DNA of 64,000 nt from Asaccharospora irregularis DSM 2635 (GTDB taxonomy: Bacteria; Bacillota; Clostridia; Peptostreptococcales; Peptostreptococcaceae), in assembly GCF_900129815.1 (NCBI RefSeq), contig NZ_FQWX01000009.1:1-64000 (forward strand). Reading direction: 5' to 3'. Position 1 is the stretch's first letter. The number at the start of each line of letters is the position of its first letter. This document shows positions 45,000-54,545 of this stretch, piece after piece. The notes under the pieces were generated by a model. The model ran no database searches and had not been told where the DNA came from. It saw only the letters and a list, made by a program, of their open reading frames with translations. A program made the translations under genes and the position numbers.

Positions 45000-46814
45000 C
45001 TATAGGCTATTTACTTTTTTTTGTCTATCTAGTATCTCTTGACTAATTCTAATTTTAGCAATTTCCATATTCTCAAAATCTACCTCTTTCATGTCATTAT
45101 TATGCTGCTTCGATTCCATTTCTTGTAATTCTTCTAGTAATTTATCTATTTCATGTTGTATTTTATTCTTTTTAACATTTTTGACTATCTCATCTATTTG
45201 TTTAATATTCCCTAAATTTATACTATCTAAAGATATATTTTCAAAACTTTGGAGATATTCTTCGGGTATGTTTAAACATTTTATTTTGTCAATAGTTATT
45301 TTGTCCAATTCTTTATTTTTAATTATGTAATTTAAAATTTCCTTATTTTCTCTTATTAAGAAATCAGACTCATCTACCCTTAAAAGAACTACCTCTCTTA
45401 TTTTTTTGTCATACATAATTGCCTTTAAAAGTGTTTTTTCAATAAATGTTGTTCCATTTGTTATCGCTTTAGGCTTTTCGATTACCTTCTCTTCTTTTGA
45501 CGCTTTATATTTATTTGTGTAAGATTTATTATAATCTTTTCCATATACTTCTCTTTTGATTGAATCAACTCCTATATCTGTTTGGTTACTTAAGTACTTT
45601 GTGTAGTAATCAACTTCTACAGGACTTTTTAACTTTTTAATTATTTTAGATGATTCTTTTACAAATTTTATTTTATGTTCATCTTTTTCAAAGTTAAACT
45701 CTCTCTTTAAGCAGTTTATTTTAAATTTTACGTAATGTATTGAATTTTCTATAGCTTCATTATATTTATTAAGCCCATAATTTCTAACAAATTCATCTGG
45801 GTCCTTACACTCTTTTAGATCCAATACTTTAACATTAATATTTAAATTAGTAAGTACATCTATAGCCCTTAATGTTGCATTTATTCCTGCTTCATCCGAA
45901 TCATATGATATTATTACAGTATCTACATATCTTTTTAGTAATTTTCCTTGTTCCTGTGTCAAGGCCGTCCCTAATGTAGCAACTACATTCTTTATACCAT
46001 ATTGATAAAGGGATATTAAATCCATGTATCCTTCGACTAATACTACATTTCTATCTTTTAGATTTTTTCTAGCAAAATTTAAGCCGTATAAGTTTTGTCT
46101 CTTGTTGAAAATAATAGTTTCTGGAGAGTTTAAATACTTAGGTAAAGAGTCATCTAATACTCTTCCTCCAAAACCAATTACATTTCCTCTATAATCAAAA
46201 ATTGGAAACATTACTCTATTTCTAAACTTATCATAGAAGTGAGTTTTGCTATCATTTTGATTTACAAGACCACAATTAAATAAATCTAATTTTGAGTATC
46301 CTTTCTTTACCAAATAATCACTAAGCGATTGCCATGAATCTAGTGAAAATCCAAGACCAAATTTTCTTATAGTCTTGTCGTCAAGACCTCTCTTCATTAG
46401 ATATTCATACCCTTGATTTTTGCTACCTACCAAATTAGAAAAATAAAATCTAGCTGCTTCAACATGTATATCCTGAAATTTTTTTATATTTTCCAGTTTT
46501 ATTTTAGCTTCTTTACTCATATTGGTATTTATTTCTAAACCACACTTATTAGCTAAAATTTTCACCGCATCCATAAACTCTAAGTTTTCCATTTTCATTA
46601 CAAACCTTATTACATCTCCACCTTCACCACATCCAAAGCATTTATACATTTGCTTTGATGTACTTATGTAAAAAGATGGCGTTTTTTCACCATGAAATGG
46701 ACACAGACCTTTATAATTGTTTCCAGATTGCTTAATGTTCATGTATTCAGAAATTATACTTGCTATGTCGCATCTAGACTTAATTTCTTCTATAATGTCT
46801 TTTATATCATCCAT
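45000..46814 (-). CDS. dnaG: DNA primase DnaG
   Basis: Makes RNA primers at the replication fork. The N-terminal zinc-binding domain has [11 protein letters not shown] and CFGCGEGGD (residues about 40-65), the catalytic core holds [14 protein letters not shown] and the toprim acidic residues in ISYDSDEAG (about residue 305), and the C-terminal part is the helicase-binding domain. I chose the ATG at 46814 (MDDIKDII), which has AGAAGG eight bases upstream; the open frame runs 24 codons further up without a ribosome site. First gene of the dnaG-sigA unit. Confidence 0.97.
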   Translation of the reverse strand: MDDIKDIIEEIKSRCDIASIISEYMNIKQSGNNYKGLCPFHGEKTPSFYISTSKQMYKCFGCGEGGDVIRFVMKMENLEFMDAVKILANKCGLEINTNMSKEAKIKLENIKKFQDIHVEAARFYFSNLVGSKNQGYEYLMKRGLDDKTIRKFGLGFSLDSWQSLSDYLVKKGYSKLDLFNCGLVNQNDSKTHFYDKFRNRVMFPIFDYRGNVIGFGGRVLDDSLPKYLNSPETIIFNKRQNLYGLNFARKNLKDRNVVLVEGYMDLISLYQYGIKNVVATLGTALTQEQGKLLKRYVDTVIISYDSDEAGINATLRAIDVLTNLNINVKVLDLKECKDPDEFVRNYGLNKYNEAIENSIHYVKFKINCLKREFNFEKDEHKIKFVKESSKIIKKLKSPVEVDYYTKYLSNQTDIGVDSIKREVYGKDYNKSYTNKYKASKEEKVIEKPKAITNGTTFIEKTLLKAIMYDKKIREVVLLRVDESDFLIRENKEILNYIIKNKELDKITIDKIKCLNIPEEYLQSFENISLDSINLGNIKQIDEIVKNVKKNKIQHEIDKLLEELQEMESKQHNNDMKEVDFENMEIAKIRISQEILDRQKKVNSL

Positions 46815-46854
46815 ATTATCACCTTCTGGTGTACTTTTTTGTATTAACATTTCT

Positions 46855-46882
46855 ATTTTACACGATATTGTAAATTTGTCAA
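46855..46882 (-). promoter_or_regulatory. Promoter of dnaG-sigA
   Basis: On the minus strand a perfect TTGACA (46882-46877) and TAAAAT (46860-46855) are 16 bases apart, giving a short leader of about 35 bases. Confidence 0.65.
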
Positions 46883-47020
46883 ACACTCATTGTACAGAAT
46901 TCGACTTTTTCTGTTCATTTCCTTCTTTTAAATTAAAATTTTTTATATTATTTGTAATAATTTATTTTTAAAAGTGTTTGGGGGTTGACTTTTTTATAAA
47001 AAAAAGGTTATAAAGTTAAT

Positions 47021-47090
47021 GTTTCCTGTTTTTGTGAAATTTAATACATTTTTTCTATAAAATTTAAAAAGAGGCAACTGCCTCTTTTTT
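47021..47090 (+). ncRNA. Candidate small RNA between dnaG and aroF
   Basis: On the plus strand TTGACT (46985-46990) and TATAAA (47009-47014) are 18 bases apart, and about 55 bases later comes a strong terminator AAAAAGAGGC/GCCTCTTTTT with six T. Neither flanking gene is on this strand, so a transcript of about 70 bases would be independent. The AT-rich setting makes chance promoters likely, so this is only a candidate. Confidence 0.25.
47066..47090. terminator. Bidirectional terminator after the folate operon
   Basis: A 10-bp stem AAAAAGAGGC/GCCTCTTTTT with a 4-base loop and T runs on both strands, 50 bases past the aroF stop. Confidence 0.85.
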
Positions 47091-47120
47091 ATAATGCATA
47101 GAAAATTATATTCATTTTCA
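47091..47120 (+). repeat. Dispersed intergenic repeat, copy 4
   Basis: Matches the reverse complement of 29211-29240 at 29 of 30 bases. It lies directly between the terminator and the aroF stop codon. Confidence 0.75.
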
Positions 47121-47138
47121 TAATGCAAATAAGTATAC

Positions 47139-47927
47139 TTATTTATAATTTGCTATCGAATTAATCAAATCATCAAACTCATCAAAGTGAAGTGATTGCA
47201 TCCCATCTGAAAGTGCATTTTCTGGTTCTGGATGAACTTCTACCATTATTCCATCTGCACCACATGCCAAAGCTGCCAAACTCATCGGCTTAATTAAATA
47301 TCTAACTCCTGTCCCATGGCTAGGGTCCACAACTACAGAAAGCCCTGTTTCCTTTTTTATAATTGGAACAGCAGCTAAATCCAATGTATTTCTAGTGTAA
47401 TCATTATAAGTTCTTATACCTCTTTCACACATTATAATGTTGTAATTGCCTTCTTTTGCTATATATTCAGCTGCCCCAATCCACTCAGTTATTGTAGAGG
47501 CTATCCCTCTTTTTAGCATAATTGGTTTATCTTGTTTACCAACCTCACTTAACAGTGTAAAATTTTGCATGTTTCTAGATCCTATTTGAATTATATCAGC
47601 TACATCATATATTTTTTTTAGATCACGTACATCCATTAATTCTGTAATAACAGGTAAACCTGTTTTTTCTTTTACAGCCTTTAATATTCTAAGACCTTCT
47701 TCTTTTAGACCTTGAAATGAGTCAGGTGAAGTTCTCGGTTTATAGGCTCCACCTCTTAAAACATTTGCACCTTTTTCCTTTACAAACTCTGCAGTTTTCA
47801 AAAGTTGTTCATAACTCTCTATTGCACAAGGTCCTGCTATAATAATTTTATCTTCTTTTGAAACCACATCTTTATTTTTATATATTTTTTCTATATTTTT
47901 TCTATCGTCAAATAGGTTGTTTATCAT
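47139..47927 (-). CDS. aroF: 3-deoxy-7-phosphoheptulonate (DAHP) synthase
   Basis: Condenses phosphoenolpyruvate and erythrose-4-phosphate, the first step of the shikimate pathway to chorismate. It is the short type I-beta form (262 residues): [46 protein letters not shown] and [10 protein letters not shown] are all visible. There is no extra regulatory domain, so it may escape aromatic amino acid feedback. It overlaps folK by 20 bases and closes the pab-fol operon. Its place there suggests it supplies chorismate for pABA. Confidence 0.94.
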   Translation of the reverse strand: MINNLFDDRKNIEKIYKNKDVVSKEDKIIIAGPCAIESYEQLLKTAEFVKEKGANVLRGGAYKPRTSPDSFQGLKEEGLRILKAVKEKTGLPVITELMDVRDLKKIYDVADIIQIGSRNMQNFTLLSEVGKQDKPIMLKRGIASTITEWIGAAEYIAKEGNYNIIMCERGIRTYNDYTRNTLDLAAVPIIKKETGLSVVVDPSHGTGVRYLIKPMSLAALACGADGIMVEVHPEPENALSDGMQSLHFDEFDDLINSIANYK

Positions 47928-48414
47928 AACCTAAGTACTCCTTTACCTCTTGTTTTTCCTCATTAGTTAATAAATTTAAGTGCTCTTTGATGCTTTTATC
48001 TTTTATGGCAAGTTCTTTATTCAAATCCATAAGAGGTATCAAAACAAAAGCTCTTTCTGTTATTCTCGGATGAGGTATTAATAATTTTTCAGATTTTAAT
48101 TGTAAATCATTAAAAAATAATATATCTACATCTATTGTTCTAGGCCCCCATCTTATTATTCTTTTCCTATTTAACTTTTCTTCTATTCCCTGACAAAAAT
48201 TTAAAAGATCCTCTGGAGATAGGTTTGTTTGTATTTCAACACACATATTTAAGAAATCATCTTGATTCTTATATCCCCAGGCCTTAGTTTCGTAAATCTT
48301 TGATTCTTTTATTATATTTATGTTATTGCTTTCTCTCAATATATCACAAGCTTGCTTTAAATATCCAAGTCTATCTCCTATGTTAGTTCCTAAACCTAAG
48401 TAGGCTCTATTCAT
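47908..48414 (-). CDS. folK: 2-amino-4-hydroxy-6-hydroxymethyldihydropteridine pyrophosphokinase
   Basis: Transfers pyrophosphate from ATP to 6-hydroxymethyl-dihydropterin. The signature [16 protein letters not shown] (two metal-binding Asp) near residue 88 and [15 protein letters not shown] at the start are diagnostic; [13 protein letters not shown] and [11 protein letters not shown] complete the set. 168 residues is normal. It overlaps folB by eight bases and aroF by twenty. GGAG lies eight bases before the ATG. Confidence 0.96.
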   Translation of the reverse strand: MNRAYLGLGTNIGDRLGYLKQACDILRESNNINIIKESKIYETKAWGYKNQDDFLNMCVEIQTNLSPEDLLNFCQGIEEKLNRKRIIRWGPRTIDVDILFFNDLQLKSEKLLIPHPRITERAFVLIPLMDLNKELAIKDKSIKEHLNLLTNEEKQEVKEYLGYDKQPI

Positions 48415-48772
48415 ATCTCATTCTCCTTATTTCCACTCCAAAATAATCATAAATACCTCTAACTGGAGCCTCTGGCTTTTTAACTCTTATGCTCAAACCT
48501 TCTATAAGTTGAAATCTATCTAATACCTCTTTGGCTATATTTTCAGCTAATGCTTCTATTAAGTTAAATTGTTTATTCTCTGTTATATCCTTTACCAATT
48601 CATATACATCTGCATAACTAACAGATTTATTCATATCATCACTTAATCCAGCTTCTTTTGTTTCTAAATAAAGCTCCATATCTATAAAAAACTTTTGTCC
48701 CAATGTATTTTCTTCTTTTAGTACCCCATGATATCCATAAAACCCCAAGTTATTCAATAATATCTTGTCCAT
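48407..48772 (-). CDS. folB: Dihydroneopterin aldolase
   Basis: Cleaves dihydroneopterin to hydroxymethyl-dihydropterin and glycolaldehyde. Typical parts are LLNNLGFYGYHGVLKEENTLGQ (active-site Glu), KSVSYADVYELVKDI and the Lys-Pro end VRVKKPEAPVRG. I chose the ATG at 48772 (MDKILL), with AGGA seven bases upstream, giving 121 residues, the usual size; the longer open frame overlaps folP without a ribosome site. Confidence 0.95.
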   Translation of the reverse strand: MDKILLNNLGFYGYHGVLKEENTLGQKFFIDMELYLETKEAGLSDDMNKSVSYADVYELVKDITENKQFNLIEALAENIAKEVLDRFQLIEGLSIRVKKPEAPVRGIYDYFGVEIRRMRYE

Positions 48773-48779
48773 TTTTATC

Positions 48780-49571
48780 CTACTTTCTACATATAGCATC
48801 TGCCATTTTTGCTGCATTTAGATTTTGGGCTACATCATGCACTCTAACTATGTCTACCCCAGATTTTATACCTAAGACTGTTGTAGCTATAGTTCCTTCA
48901 ATTCTTTTTTTAGGCTCTACATTTAATACATTTCCAATAACAGATTTTCTAGAAGTTCCAAGCAATATAGGATATCCTAATTCTTGCAGTTCACTCAATC
49001 TATCTAAAACCTCAAGGTTTTGTTCAAATGTTTTTCCAAAACCTATCCCTGGGTCTAAAACTATATTTTCCTTTTTTATTCCTGCCTCAATAGCTATAGA
49101 TATACTCTCTCTTAAAAAGTCTTTTATAGATTCCATTATATCCTTACTATATTCTGTGCCTTCCTGATTATGCATTATACATACTTTTGCATTATACTTT
49201 CCAATGACTTTTGCCATGTTATTATCTTTTCTTAGACCCCATATATCATTTATCATTTCAACGCCTAGCTTTAAGGCTTCCTCTGCTACTTCTGATTTAT
49301 ATGTGTCAACTGATATAGGTATATCTATTTCTTCTTTAAGTCTTTTTACCACTGGTACTGTCCTTCTTATTTCTTCTTTTATATCAACATAATTGTGTCC
49401 AGGACGAGTCGATTCTCCTCCTAAATCTATTATATCAGCACCTTCATTTATCATTTCTTTTGCATGTTCTACTGCAGCTTCTACATTTTCGAAATCTCCC
49501 CCATCAGAAAAGCTATCTGGGGTAACATTTAAAATTCCCATTATATAAGTTCTCTTGCCATAATCAAACAT
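48780..49571 (-). CDS. folP: Dihydropteroate synthase
   Basis: Joins pABA to the pterin pyrophosphate; it is the sulfonamide target. The pterin and phosphate motifs are present: MGILNVTPDSFSDGGDF near the start, DLGGESTRPGH near residue 45, INDIWGLRKD, LDPGIGFGKTFEQN and GTSRKSVIGNV. 263 residues fits. Located between folE and folB. Confidence 0.96.
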   Translation of the reverse strand: MFDYGKRTYIMGILNVTPDSFSDGGDFENVEAAVEHAKEMINEGADIIDLGGESTRPGHNYVDIKEEIRRTVPVVKRLKEEIDIPISVDTYKSEVAEEALKLGVEMINDIWGLRKDNNMAKVIGKYNAKVCIMHNQEGTEYSKDIMESIKDFLRESISIAIEAGIKKENIVLDPGIGFGKTFEQNLEVLDRLSELQELGYPILLGTSRKSVIGNVLNVEPKKRIEGTIATTVLGIKSGVDIVRVHDVAQNLNAAKMADAICRK

Positions 49572-49607
49572 ACTAATACTCCTAATTTAAATTTTATTTT
49601 TAGATAT

Positions 49608-50183
49608 TTATCTCATATTTATTAAACTCATAGCTTCAGATCTAGTTGCTATTTCAGTTTCAAATACACCTCTAACAGCTGATGTTATCGTCTTTGAACC
49701 CGGCTTTTTAACACCTCTCATTGTCATGCACATATGTTCTGCCTCGACAACAACAATAACCCCATAAGGCTTAAGCTCTTGCATTAAAATCTCTGCAGCC
49801 TCTTTTGTAATTCTTTCTTGAAGTTGAGGCCTTTTTGCCAAAGTTTCTATAACACGAGCCAGTTTTGATAAACCTGTAAGTCTTCCATCTTTCGGAATGT
49901 ATGCAATATGAGCTTTCCCAAAAAATGGTACTAGATGATGTTCACAACATGAATGAAATGGAATATCCTTAACCAACACCATTTCCTCATGCTTTTCATC
50001 CTGAAAAATAACCTTTAAATGCTCTCTAGGATCTTGGTTAATCCCTGAATAGATTTCTTCATACATCCTAGCAACTCTGGCTGGAGTTTCTAGCAGTCCC
50101 TCTCTATCTGGATTCTCTCCTATAGCTTCTAATATATCCCTCACTGCATTTTTTATTTTTTCCTTATCTACATTATTCATCAT
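49608..50183 (-). CDS. folE: GTP cyclohydrolase I
   Basis: Opens GTP to dihydroneopterin triphosphate, the first pterin step. Zinc ligands are in [21 protein letters not shown] (Cys and His about residues 75-80) and in [15 protein letters not shown] (Cys near residue 147). 191 residues is standard for the type IA enzyme. Two consecutive ATG codons lie at the start, after GGGGG. Confidence 0.96.
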   Translation of the reverse strand: MMNNVDKEKIKNAVRDILEAIGENPDREGLLETPARVARMYEEIYSGINQDPREHLKVIFQDEKHEEMVLVKDIPFHSCCEHHLVPFFGKAHIAYIPKDGRLTGLSKLARVIETLAKRPQLQERITKEAAEILMQELKPYGVIVVVEAEHMCMTMRGVKKPGSKTITSAVRGVFETEIATRSEAMSLINMR

Positions 50184-50198
50184 CGTTTAGCCCCCTTA

Positions 50199-50900
50199 CT
50201 AGTAAGTAATCTTTATGCTTTTTGTATACTTTATTTCTTTAAAAATATGATTGTATAGTTGTAGCAAAAGGTTATAATCATATTCTTCATGGATCTCTTC
50301 TATAAAATTAAAAAGCTCTTTATTTTCTTTTTTTAATTCTTTTAGCAAGTTTTTATCCTTTGGTACCCACTTGTCATTTATCTTAAAGTACCCTATTATT
50401 ATATCTTTTAAATATAAATTCGTCAAAAATTTATATTCAAAATTTTCAAATTTTTCTTTATATTTCAATCTTAGTATTTTAGATTCCACATCAATTTTTA
50501 TAAATTGTTTTTCACTGTATGATAGTTTTTTAGGACCCTCTAAATAACTTCTTCTACATAGTTCTTTTATATGAATAGCAGTATTATTTTTATCATATAT
50601 AACTTGAGCATCTTTCATTTCCTTCAAAAAGAAGTATTCTTTATTATTTACTAAGTATTTTAATCCATTTCTCGAGAAATAATTTATATCAAACTCTATA
50701 TCATTTATATATTTAATTACTCTTTCTTGAATTTCTCCTTGATTTACAAAAACAAAAATATCAATGTCATTTAATTTCAAATTAGTTTCTCTTAAATCTA
50801 ATCCTTTACTAGAGCCAACTAGGAATATCGCTATAGTATTGGAACTTTTTTTTATTTTTTCCAACTCCGTTTCATAAGTTTCATAAATACTGTTTGTCAT
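50199..50900 (-). CDS. Nucleotidyltransferase-fold protein of unknown function in the folate operon
   Basis: Residues 25-95 carry a complete nucleotidyltransferase core: the helical start IFLVGSSKGLDLR, the DxD pair in LNDIDIFVFV and the third acidic residue in EFDINYF. The rest (100-233) is helical and charged with no known domain. Proteins of this fold add nucleotides to drugs, tRNA or proteins (MNT/KNTase-like). It sits between pabC and folE with short spacers, so it is co-transcribed with folate genes. The step missing from the operon is the removal of phosphate from dihydroneopterin triphosphate, but nothing shows this protein does that. GGAG precedes the ATG. Confidence 0.6.
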   Translation of the reverse strand: MTNSIYETYETELEKIKKSSNTIAIFLVGSSKGLDLRETNLKLNDIDIFVFVNQGEIQERVIKYINDIEFDINYFSRNGLKYLVNNKEYFFLKEMKDAQVIYDKNNTAIHIKELCRRSYLEGPKKLSYSEKQFIKIDVESKILRLKYKEKFENFEYKFLTNLYLKDIIIGYFKINDKWVPKDKNLLKELKKENKELFNFIEEIHEEYDYNLLLQLYNHIFKEIKYTKSIKITY

Positions 50901-50923
50901 ATTACTTCTCCACTAACATATTT

Positions 50924-51742
50924 TTAATATAGGCAATCTAGAATTTTATCAAATAAATAATTTTTTCTATTATAAAATATTCCATCTATTTCTGTTACTC
51001 TCATTAACTCCATAAGACTATTGGTAATAAATACAAAATCAAATTTATCTAATTCTTCTAATTTTATAACATCCTCTCGTAAATCTATAGAAGTGTCGTT
51101 ACATATGTTTAGAACTTTTTGTTTCATAGTTCCATTTAATATTGGCAAATCTGATTTAGGTGTATATATAGTATTTCCTCTGATAAAAAATATATTACTC
51201 ATAGAACATTCTAAAACCATCCCATTTAAGTCCAAAAATATTCCATCATCAAACCCTTTTTTATTTGCATAATTCTTAGTATAAATACTTTCAAAATAAT
51301 TCGTTGTTTTGTGTCTATATATTATACTATCTCCTCTCTTTATTGGAGATATATTCAACCTAAAACCCCTTTTATACGAGCTCTCATCATAAGGTATATC
51401 CCTTACGGAAATATTATACCCATCATCGAATATAGTCAACCTAAGGGCCTTGTTTACTATCTGTTCTTGTTTTATATATTCTAAGATTTTTTGTTCTAAA
51501 AAAGATCTCATACATATTAAATATTGTAAACTAGATCTATCCTCTGATTTAATGTTCTCATTTTCCAAATCTATATCTTCACATCTTATATTTATGCTTA
51601 AGTCCAACTCACTTATTGATTTAAACATTCTATCCATATGCAAGTCTAAATCCTTTACTTCCCCATTTTTAACTTTTATAGTTTCGAACAGCCCTATTCC
51701 AAATTTATTTAATGTACTGTTAAAAGATGTGCTATTCTTCAT
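50924..51742 (-). CDS. pabC: Aminodeoxychorismate lyase (class IV PLP enzyme)
   Basis: Converts aminodeoxychorismate to pABA and pyruvate. The fold-type IV features are GIGLFETIKVKNG near the start, the PLP Lys in IIYRHKTTNYFES (about residue 157) and FLDLNGMVLECSMSNIFF. The overall sequence could also be read as a branched-chain or D-amino-acid aminotransferase, but the overlap of 11 bases with pabB and the operon make PabC the best call. Confidence 0.88.
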   Translation of the reverse strand: MKNSTSFNSTLNKFGIGLFETIKVKNGEVKDLDLHMDRMFKSISELDLSINIRCEDIDLENENIKSEDRSSLQYLICMRSFLEQKILEYIKQEQIVNKALRLTIFDDGYNISVRDIPYDESSYKRGFRLNISPIKRGDSIIYRHKTTNYFESIYTKNYANKKGFDDGIFLDLNGMVLECSMSNIFFIRGNTIYTPKSDLPILNGTMKQKVLNICNDTSIDLREDVIKLEELDKFDFVFITNSLMELMRVTEIDGIFYNRKNYLFDKILDCLY

Positions 51743-53081
51743 AATATCCCCTCAATGCTTTGATAATAGACTGAGCTTTATCCAAAGTCTCTTGATATTC
51801 ATCATCTGGATTAGAGTCCCATGTCATTCCCCCTCCAACTTGGAAATATACATTTTCATCTTGTTTAATTATAGTTCTAATTGCTATATTAAAATCCATA
51901 TCTCCATTAAAACCTATATAACCTATTGATCCTGTATATATATTTCTTTGAGTCGGTTCTAATTCATCTATAATTTCCATAGCTCGAATTTTAGGTGCCC
52001 CTGTTATAGATCCCCCTGGAAAAGTAGCTTTAATTACATCAATTGCATCCTTGTCATCTTCTAGTTGACCTACTACTGTAGAAACTAAATGATTTACATT
52101 TGCATACTTTTCTATTACAAATAATTCTGGGACTTTTACGCTTCCTACCTTGGAGATTTTTCCGATATCATTTCTCTCTAAATCTACTATCATAAGTAAT
52201 TCAGCCCTATCTTTCTCACTTTCTAATAACTCATTTTGAAGCCTTAAATCTTCTTCTTTAGTCTTTCCTCTAGGTCTAGTACCTTTTATAGGTCTAGTTT
52301 CTACTATTTTGTTTGTACATTTTATAAATCTCTCTGGTGAGTTTGAAAGTACATGAGTTTTTTCAAAATTTAAAAATGCACCAAAAGGCGCTGGGCTAAA
52401 TCTCCTCAAATCTCTATAAATTTCATAACTAGAAACCTTCGTTTTTCCACTAAATCTTTGTGTTAGATTTGCCTGATAGATATCTCCCTGAACTATATAA
52501 TCTCTTATTTTTTGAACAGAATCTTTAAATTCTTGTTTTTTAAAGTTCGAGCTAAGCTTTATTTTTTCAATTTTATCTTCTCTATAACAAATGCCATCTA
52601 TTCCCTTTTTCTCTGCCTCTTCTATTTTTGCTTCTATGTTTGAAATTAATTTTCTTTCTATATGTATATCTAAGTCTGGAGTAGCTATATAAGTCTTTTC
52701 TTCTAGATGGTCAAATACTATTACGTAGTTATATAATCCGAAATACAAATCATATACACCAGTATCATCTATAGCTGTTTTTTTTATATTCTCTATATAA
52801 TTTCCCAGGTCATAAGACAAATAACCTACCGCCCCACCTATAAAAGGTAGATTTGTTTTATTCTCTACTTTATATTTTTTTAATTCAGCTTTTAATGTAT
52901 CTAATGGATTCTTTTCACTATTTTTAAACTTAAGCACTTTGAATGGGTTGCTACTTACAAAAGAGTATCTCCCTAGTTTATTTTTATCCATGGCACTATC
53001 TAATATAAAACTATTATCATCGTCTTTAAATATAGTAAATATCTCAAAAGAGTTTAATTTAGTATTTAGCTGCTTTATCAT
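51732..53081 (-). CDS. pabB: Aminodeoxychorismate synthase component I
   Basis: Uses chorismate and PabA-supplied ammonia to make 4-amino-4-deoxychorismate. The chorismate-binding domain has [16 protein letters not shown] (the Lys that separates PabB from TrpE types), [28 protein letters not shown] and [17 protein letters not shown]. 449 residues, no fused PabC. It starts one base after the pabA stop, so the two subunits are made together. Confidence 0.94.
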   Translation of the reverse strand: MIKQLNTKLNSFEIFTIFKDDDNSFILDSAMDKNKLGRYSFVSSNPFKVLKFKNSEKNPLDTLKAELKKYKVENKTNLPFIGGAVGYLSYDLGNYIENIKKTAIDDTGVYDLYFGLYNYVIVFDHLEEKTYIATPDLDIHIERKLISNIEAKIEEAEKKGIDGICYREDKIEKIKLSSNFKKQEFKDSVQKIRDYIVQGDIYQANLTQRFSGKTKVSSYEIYRDLRRFSPAPFGAFLNFEKTHVLSNSPERFIKCTNKIVETRPIKGTRPRGKTKEEDLRLQNELLESEKDRAELLMIVDLERNDIGKISKVGSVKVPELFVIEKYANVNHLVSTVVGQLEDDKDAIDVIKATFPGGSITGAPKIRAMEIIDELEPTQRNIYTGSIGYIGFNGDMDFNIAIRTIIKQDENVYFQVGGGMTWDSNPDDEYQETLDKAQSIIKALRGYYEE

Positions 53082-53082
53082 T

Positions 53083-53661
53083 TTATAATATTATCCTTTC
53101 TCTAGCCTCTTTTATAAAGTTATTAAGCATTTCATGTCCCTGTTCTGACAAAATAGCCTCAGGATGGAATTGAACTCCCTCTATCAAATAATCTCTATGC
53201 CTTATTCCCATTACTTCATTTTTGTTGGTTAAAGCTGTTACTTCCAACTCCTCTGGTATATCTTCCAATATAAGAGAGTGATATCTAGTTACATTTAATG
53301 GGTTTTTTAGACCTCTAAATACCCCTTTATCATTATGTGTTATTAAATGTACTTTTCCATGAACCGGCTTGTCTGCTTTTATAACTTTAGCACCAAATGC
53401 ATATCCTATAGTTTGATGACCTAAACAAATTCCGAGTATTGGCTTTATACCTTTGAAATATTTTACAATATCTATACAAATACCAGCCTCTAGTGGCGAG
53501 CAAGGACCTGGAGACAAAACAATTATCTCAGGATTTAATTTTTCTATGTCATCTATACTTATTTTGTCATTTCTTTTTACTACTACCTCTTCTCCTAGTT
53601 GTCCAATAAACTGAACTAAATTATAAACAAATGAATCATAGTTGTCTATCATAAGAATCAT
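53083..53661 (-). CDS. pabA: Aminodeoxychorismate synthase component II (glutamine amidotransferase)
   Basis: Class I glutaminase of 192 residues: MIDNYDSFVYNL, LSPGPCSPLEAG, the nucleophile Cys in ILGICLGHQTIGYA and the His-Glu pair in GVQFHPEAILS. It supplies ammonia to PabB, and in many bacteria the same subunit also serves TrpE; no trp genes lie here. First gene of the nine-gene folate operon, with AGGAGGG before the ATG and a good promoter about 65 bases upstream. Confidence 0.94.
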   Translation of the reverse strand: MILMIDNYDSFVYNLVQFIGQLGEEVVVKRNDKISIDDIEKLNPEIIVLSPGPCSPLEAGICIDIVKYFKGIKPILGICLGHQTIGYAFGAKVIKADKPVHGKVHLITHNDKGVFRGLKNPLNVTRYHSLILEDIPEELEVTALTNKNEVMGIRHRDYLIEGVQFHPEAILSEQGHEMLNNFIKEARERIIL

Positions 53662-53724
53662 CTATAATCCCTCCTTTGAAATATATTTATACAATTGTCT
53701 TATCTTTGTGAGTTTATATAGTTG

Positions 53725-53754
53725 ATTATATAGTTTCATAGAAATTTATGTCAA
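53725..53754 (-). promoter_or_regulatory. Promoter of the pab-fol-aroF operon
   Basis: On the minus strand a perfect TTGACA (53754-53749) and a perfect TATAAT (53730-53725) are 18 bases apart. The leader is about 55 bases with no clear riboswitch. Confidence 0.75.
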
Positions 53755-53879
53755 GATAGTTAAACTCTCAAAACAATTAAACAGTATAATTATTTGTTTT
53801 ATACAAAAACTATAGAAGTATCTCCCTAAGTATATTTTTAGGGAGTTCGTTTAAAATATTTTTACCTGGAGGTTTTTTA

Positions 53880-54065
53880 ATGAACAATTACATAATTATA
53901 AGGTCAGATAACAAATCTATATCACCTCCCATGTCAAAACATGAGGCTGTAAAAAAACTTAGAGAATACGATAAAGAAGGAATCTCTAGTTACTTAATCT
54001 ATAGAAACGACTACCTAGAGTTTGATTATGTTAACAGGTTAAATGTCTACGAGGAATATCATTAA
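53880..54065 (+). CDS. Small conserved-looking hypothetical protein, 61 residues
   Basis: I do not recognise the family. The sequence MNNYIIIRSDNK, MSKHEAVKKLREYDKEG and SSYLIYRNDYLEFDYVNRL suggests a small alpha/beta protein. A strong TGGAGG site lies seven bases before the ATG. A hairpin CTCCCTAA/TTAGGGAG lies at 53822-53843 in its leader. It is convergent with the next gene, sharing a terminator. Confidence that it is a gene comes from the ribosome site and terminator. Confidence 0.65.
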   Translation: MNNYIIIRSDNKSISPPMSKHEAVKKLREYDKEGISSYLIYRNDYLEFDYVNRLNVYEEYH

Positions 54066-54088
54066 ATTCATACCTTTTTTTAAAAACT

Positions 54089-54113
54089 AAAAAGGAGCTA
54101 AATGCTCCTTTTT
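54089..54113. terminator. Shared terminator of two convergent small genes
   Basis: AAAAAGGAGC/GCTCCTTTTT with a 5-base loop and T runs on both strands. The stop codon of the minus-strand gene (54098-54100) lies inside the stem. Confidence 0.85.
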
Positions 54114-54421
54114 GATAGCTTATAACCAGGATTATAATACTTTTCTTTCTTGCCTTTTTGTTCTCTAGTTTCTATTAATTGTTTTATCTTATAAATATAA
54201 TCTTCGTCTTCACTTAACCTTATTAAGCTTGTGAGATAATATACATCTGTACTTTTTGGAATTTTTTTGTTTATCACTAAATCTATAGCAGTTTTTGCTG
54301 GTTCAAAATGTTTTAGGTGTGTATGACCCTCTTGAAAACTCTTTTTAGTATTATAAGCTATATATCCTTCTTTAACTTGAAATACTATAAAACCTTTTTT
54401 TTCATAAACTTTATTGTACAT
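54098..54421 (-). CDS. Hypothetical protein, 107 residues
   Basis: Unrecognised. The segment KKGFIVFQVKEGYIAYNTKKSF, then EGHTHLKHFEPAKTAIDLVINKKIP, then SLIRLSEDEDYIYKIKQLIE suggests a small alpha/beta fold ending in a basic tail. No signal peptide or membrane segment. AAGGAA precedes the ATG. It is convergent with the 61-residue gene, and the arrangement does not look like a toxin-antitoxin pair because the two are on opposite strands with separate starts. Confidence 0.65.
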   Translation of the reverse strand: MYNKVYEKKGFIVFQVKEGYIAYNTKKSFQEGHTHLKHFEPAKTAIDLVINKKIPKSTDVYYLTSLIRLSEDEDYIYKIKQLIETREQKGKKEKYYNPGYKLSKRSI

Positions 54422-54458
54422 AAAATCAATTCCTTTTCAAGATAGTCTTACTAATATA

Positions 54459-54505
54459 ATATGAACCTTTGCAAAAATAGTTTATATTTTTACAAAGGTT
54501 CATAT
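54459..54505 (-). terminator. Terminator of the polysaccharide deacetylase gene
   Basis: A long stem ATATGAACCTTTG/CAAAGGTTCATAT extended by AAAAATA/TATTTTT, 40 bases past the stop. Confidence 0.75.
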
Positions 54506-54545
54506 TATTTTATATATATTAATCTTAAAAACTTATTAAATCAAT

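Noticed and set aside
53880-54421. The two small genes as a toxin-antitoxin pair
   Set aside because: They are convergent with separate starts and no known toxin or antitoxin motifs.
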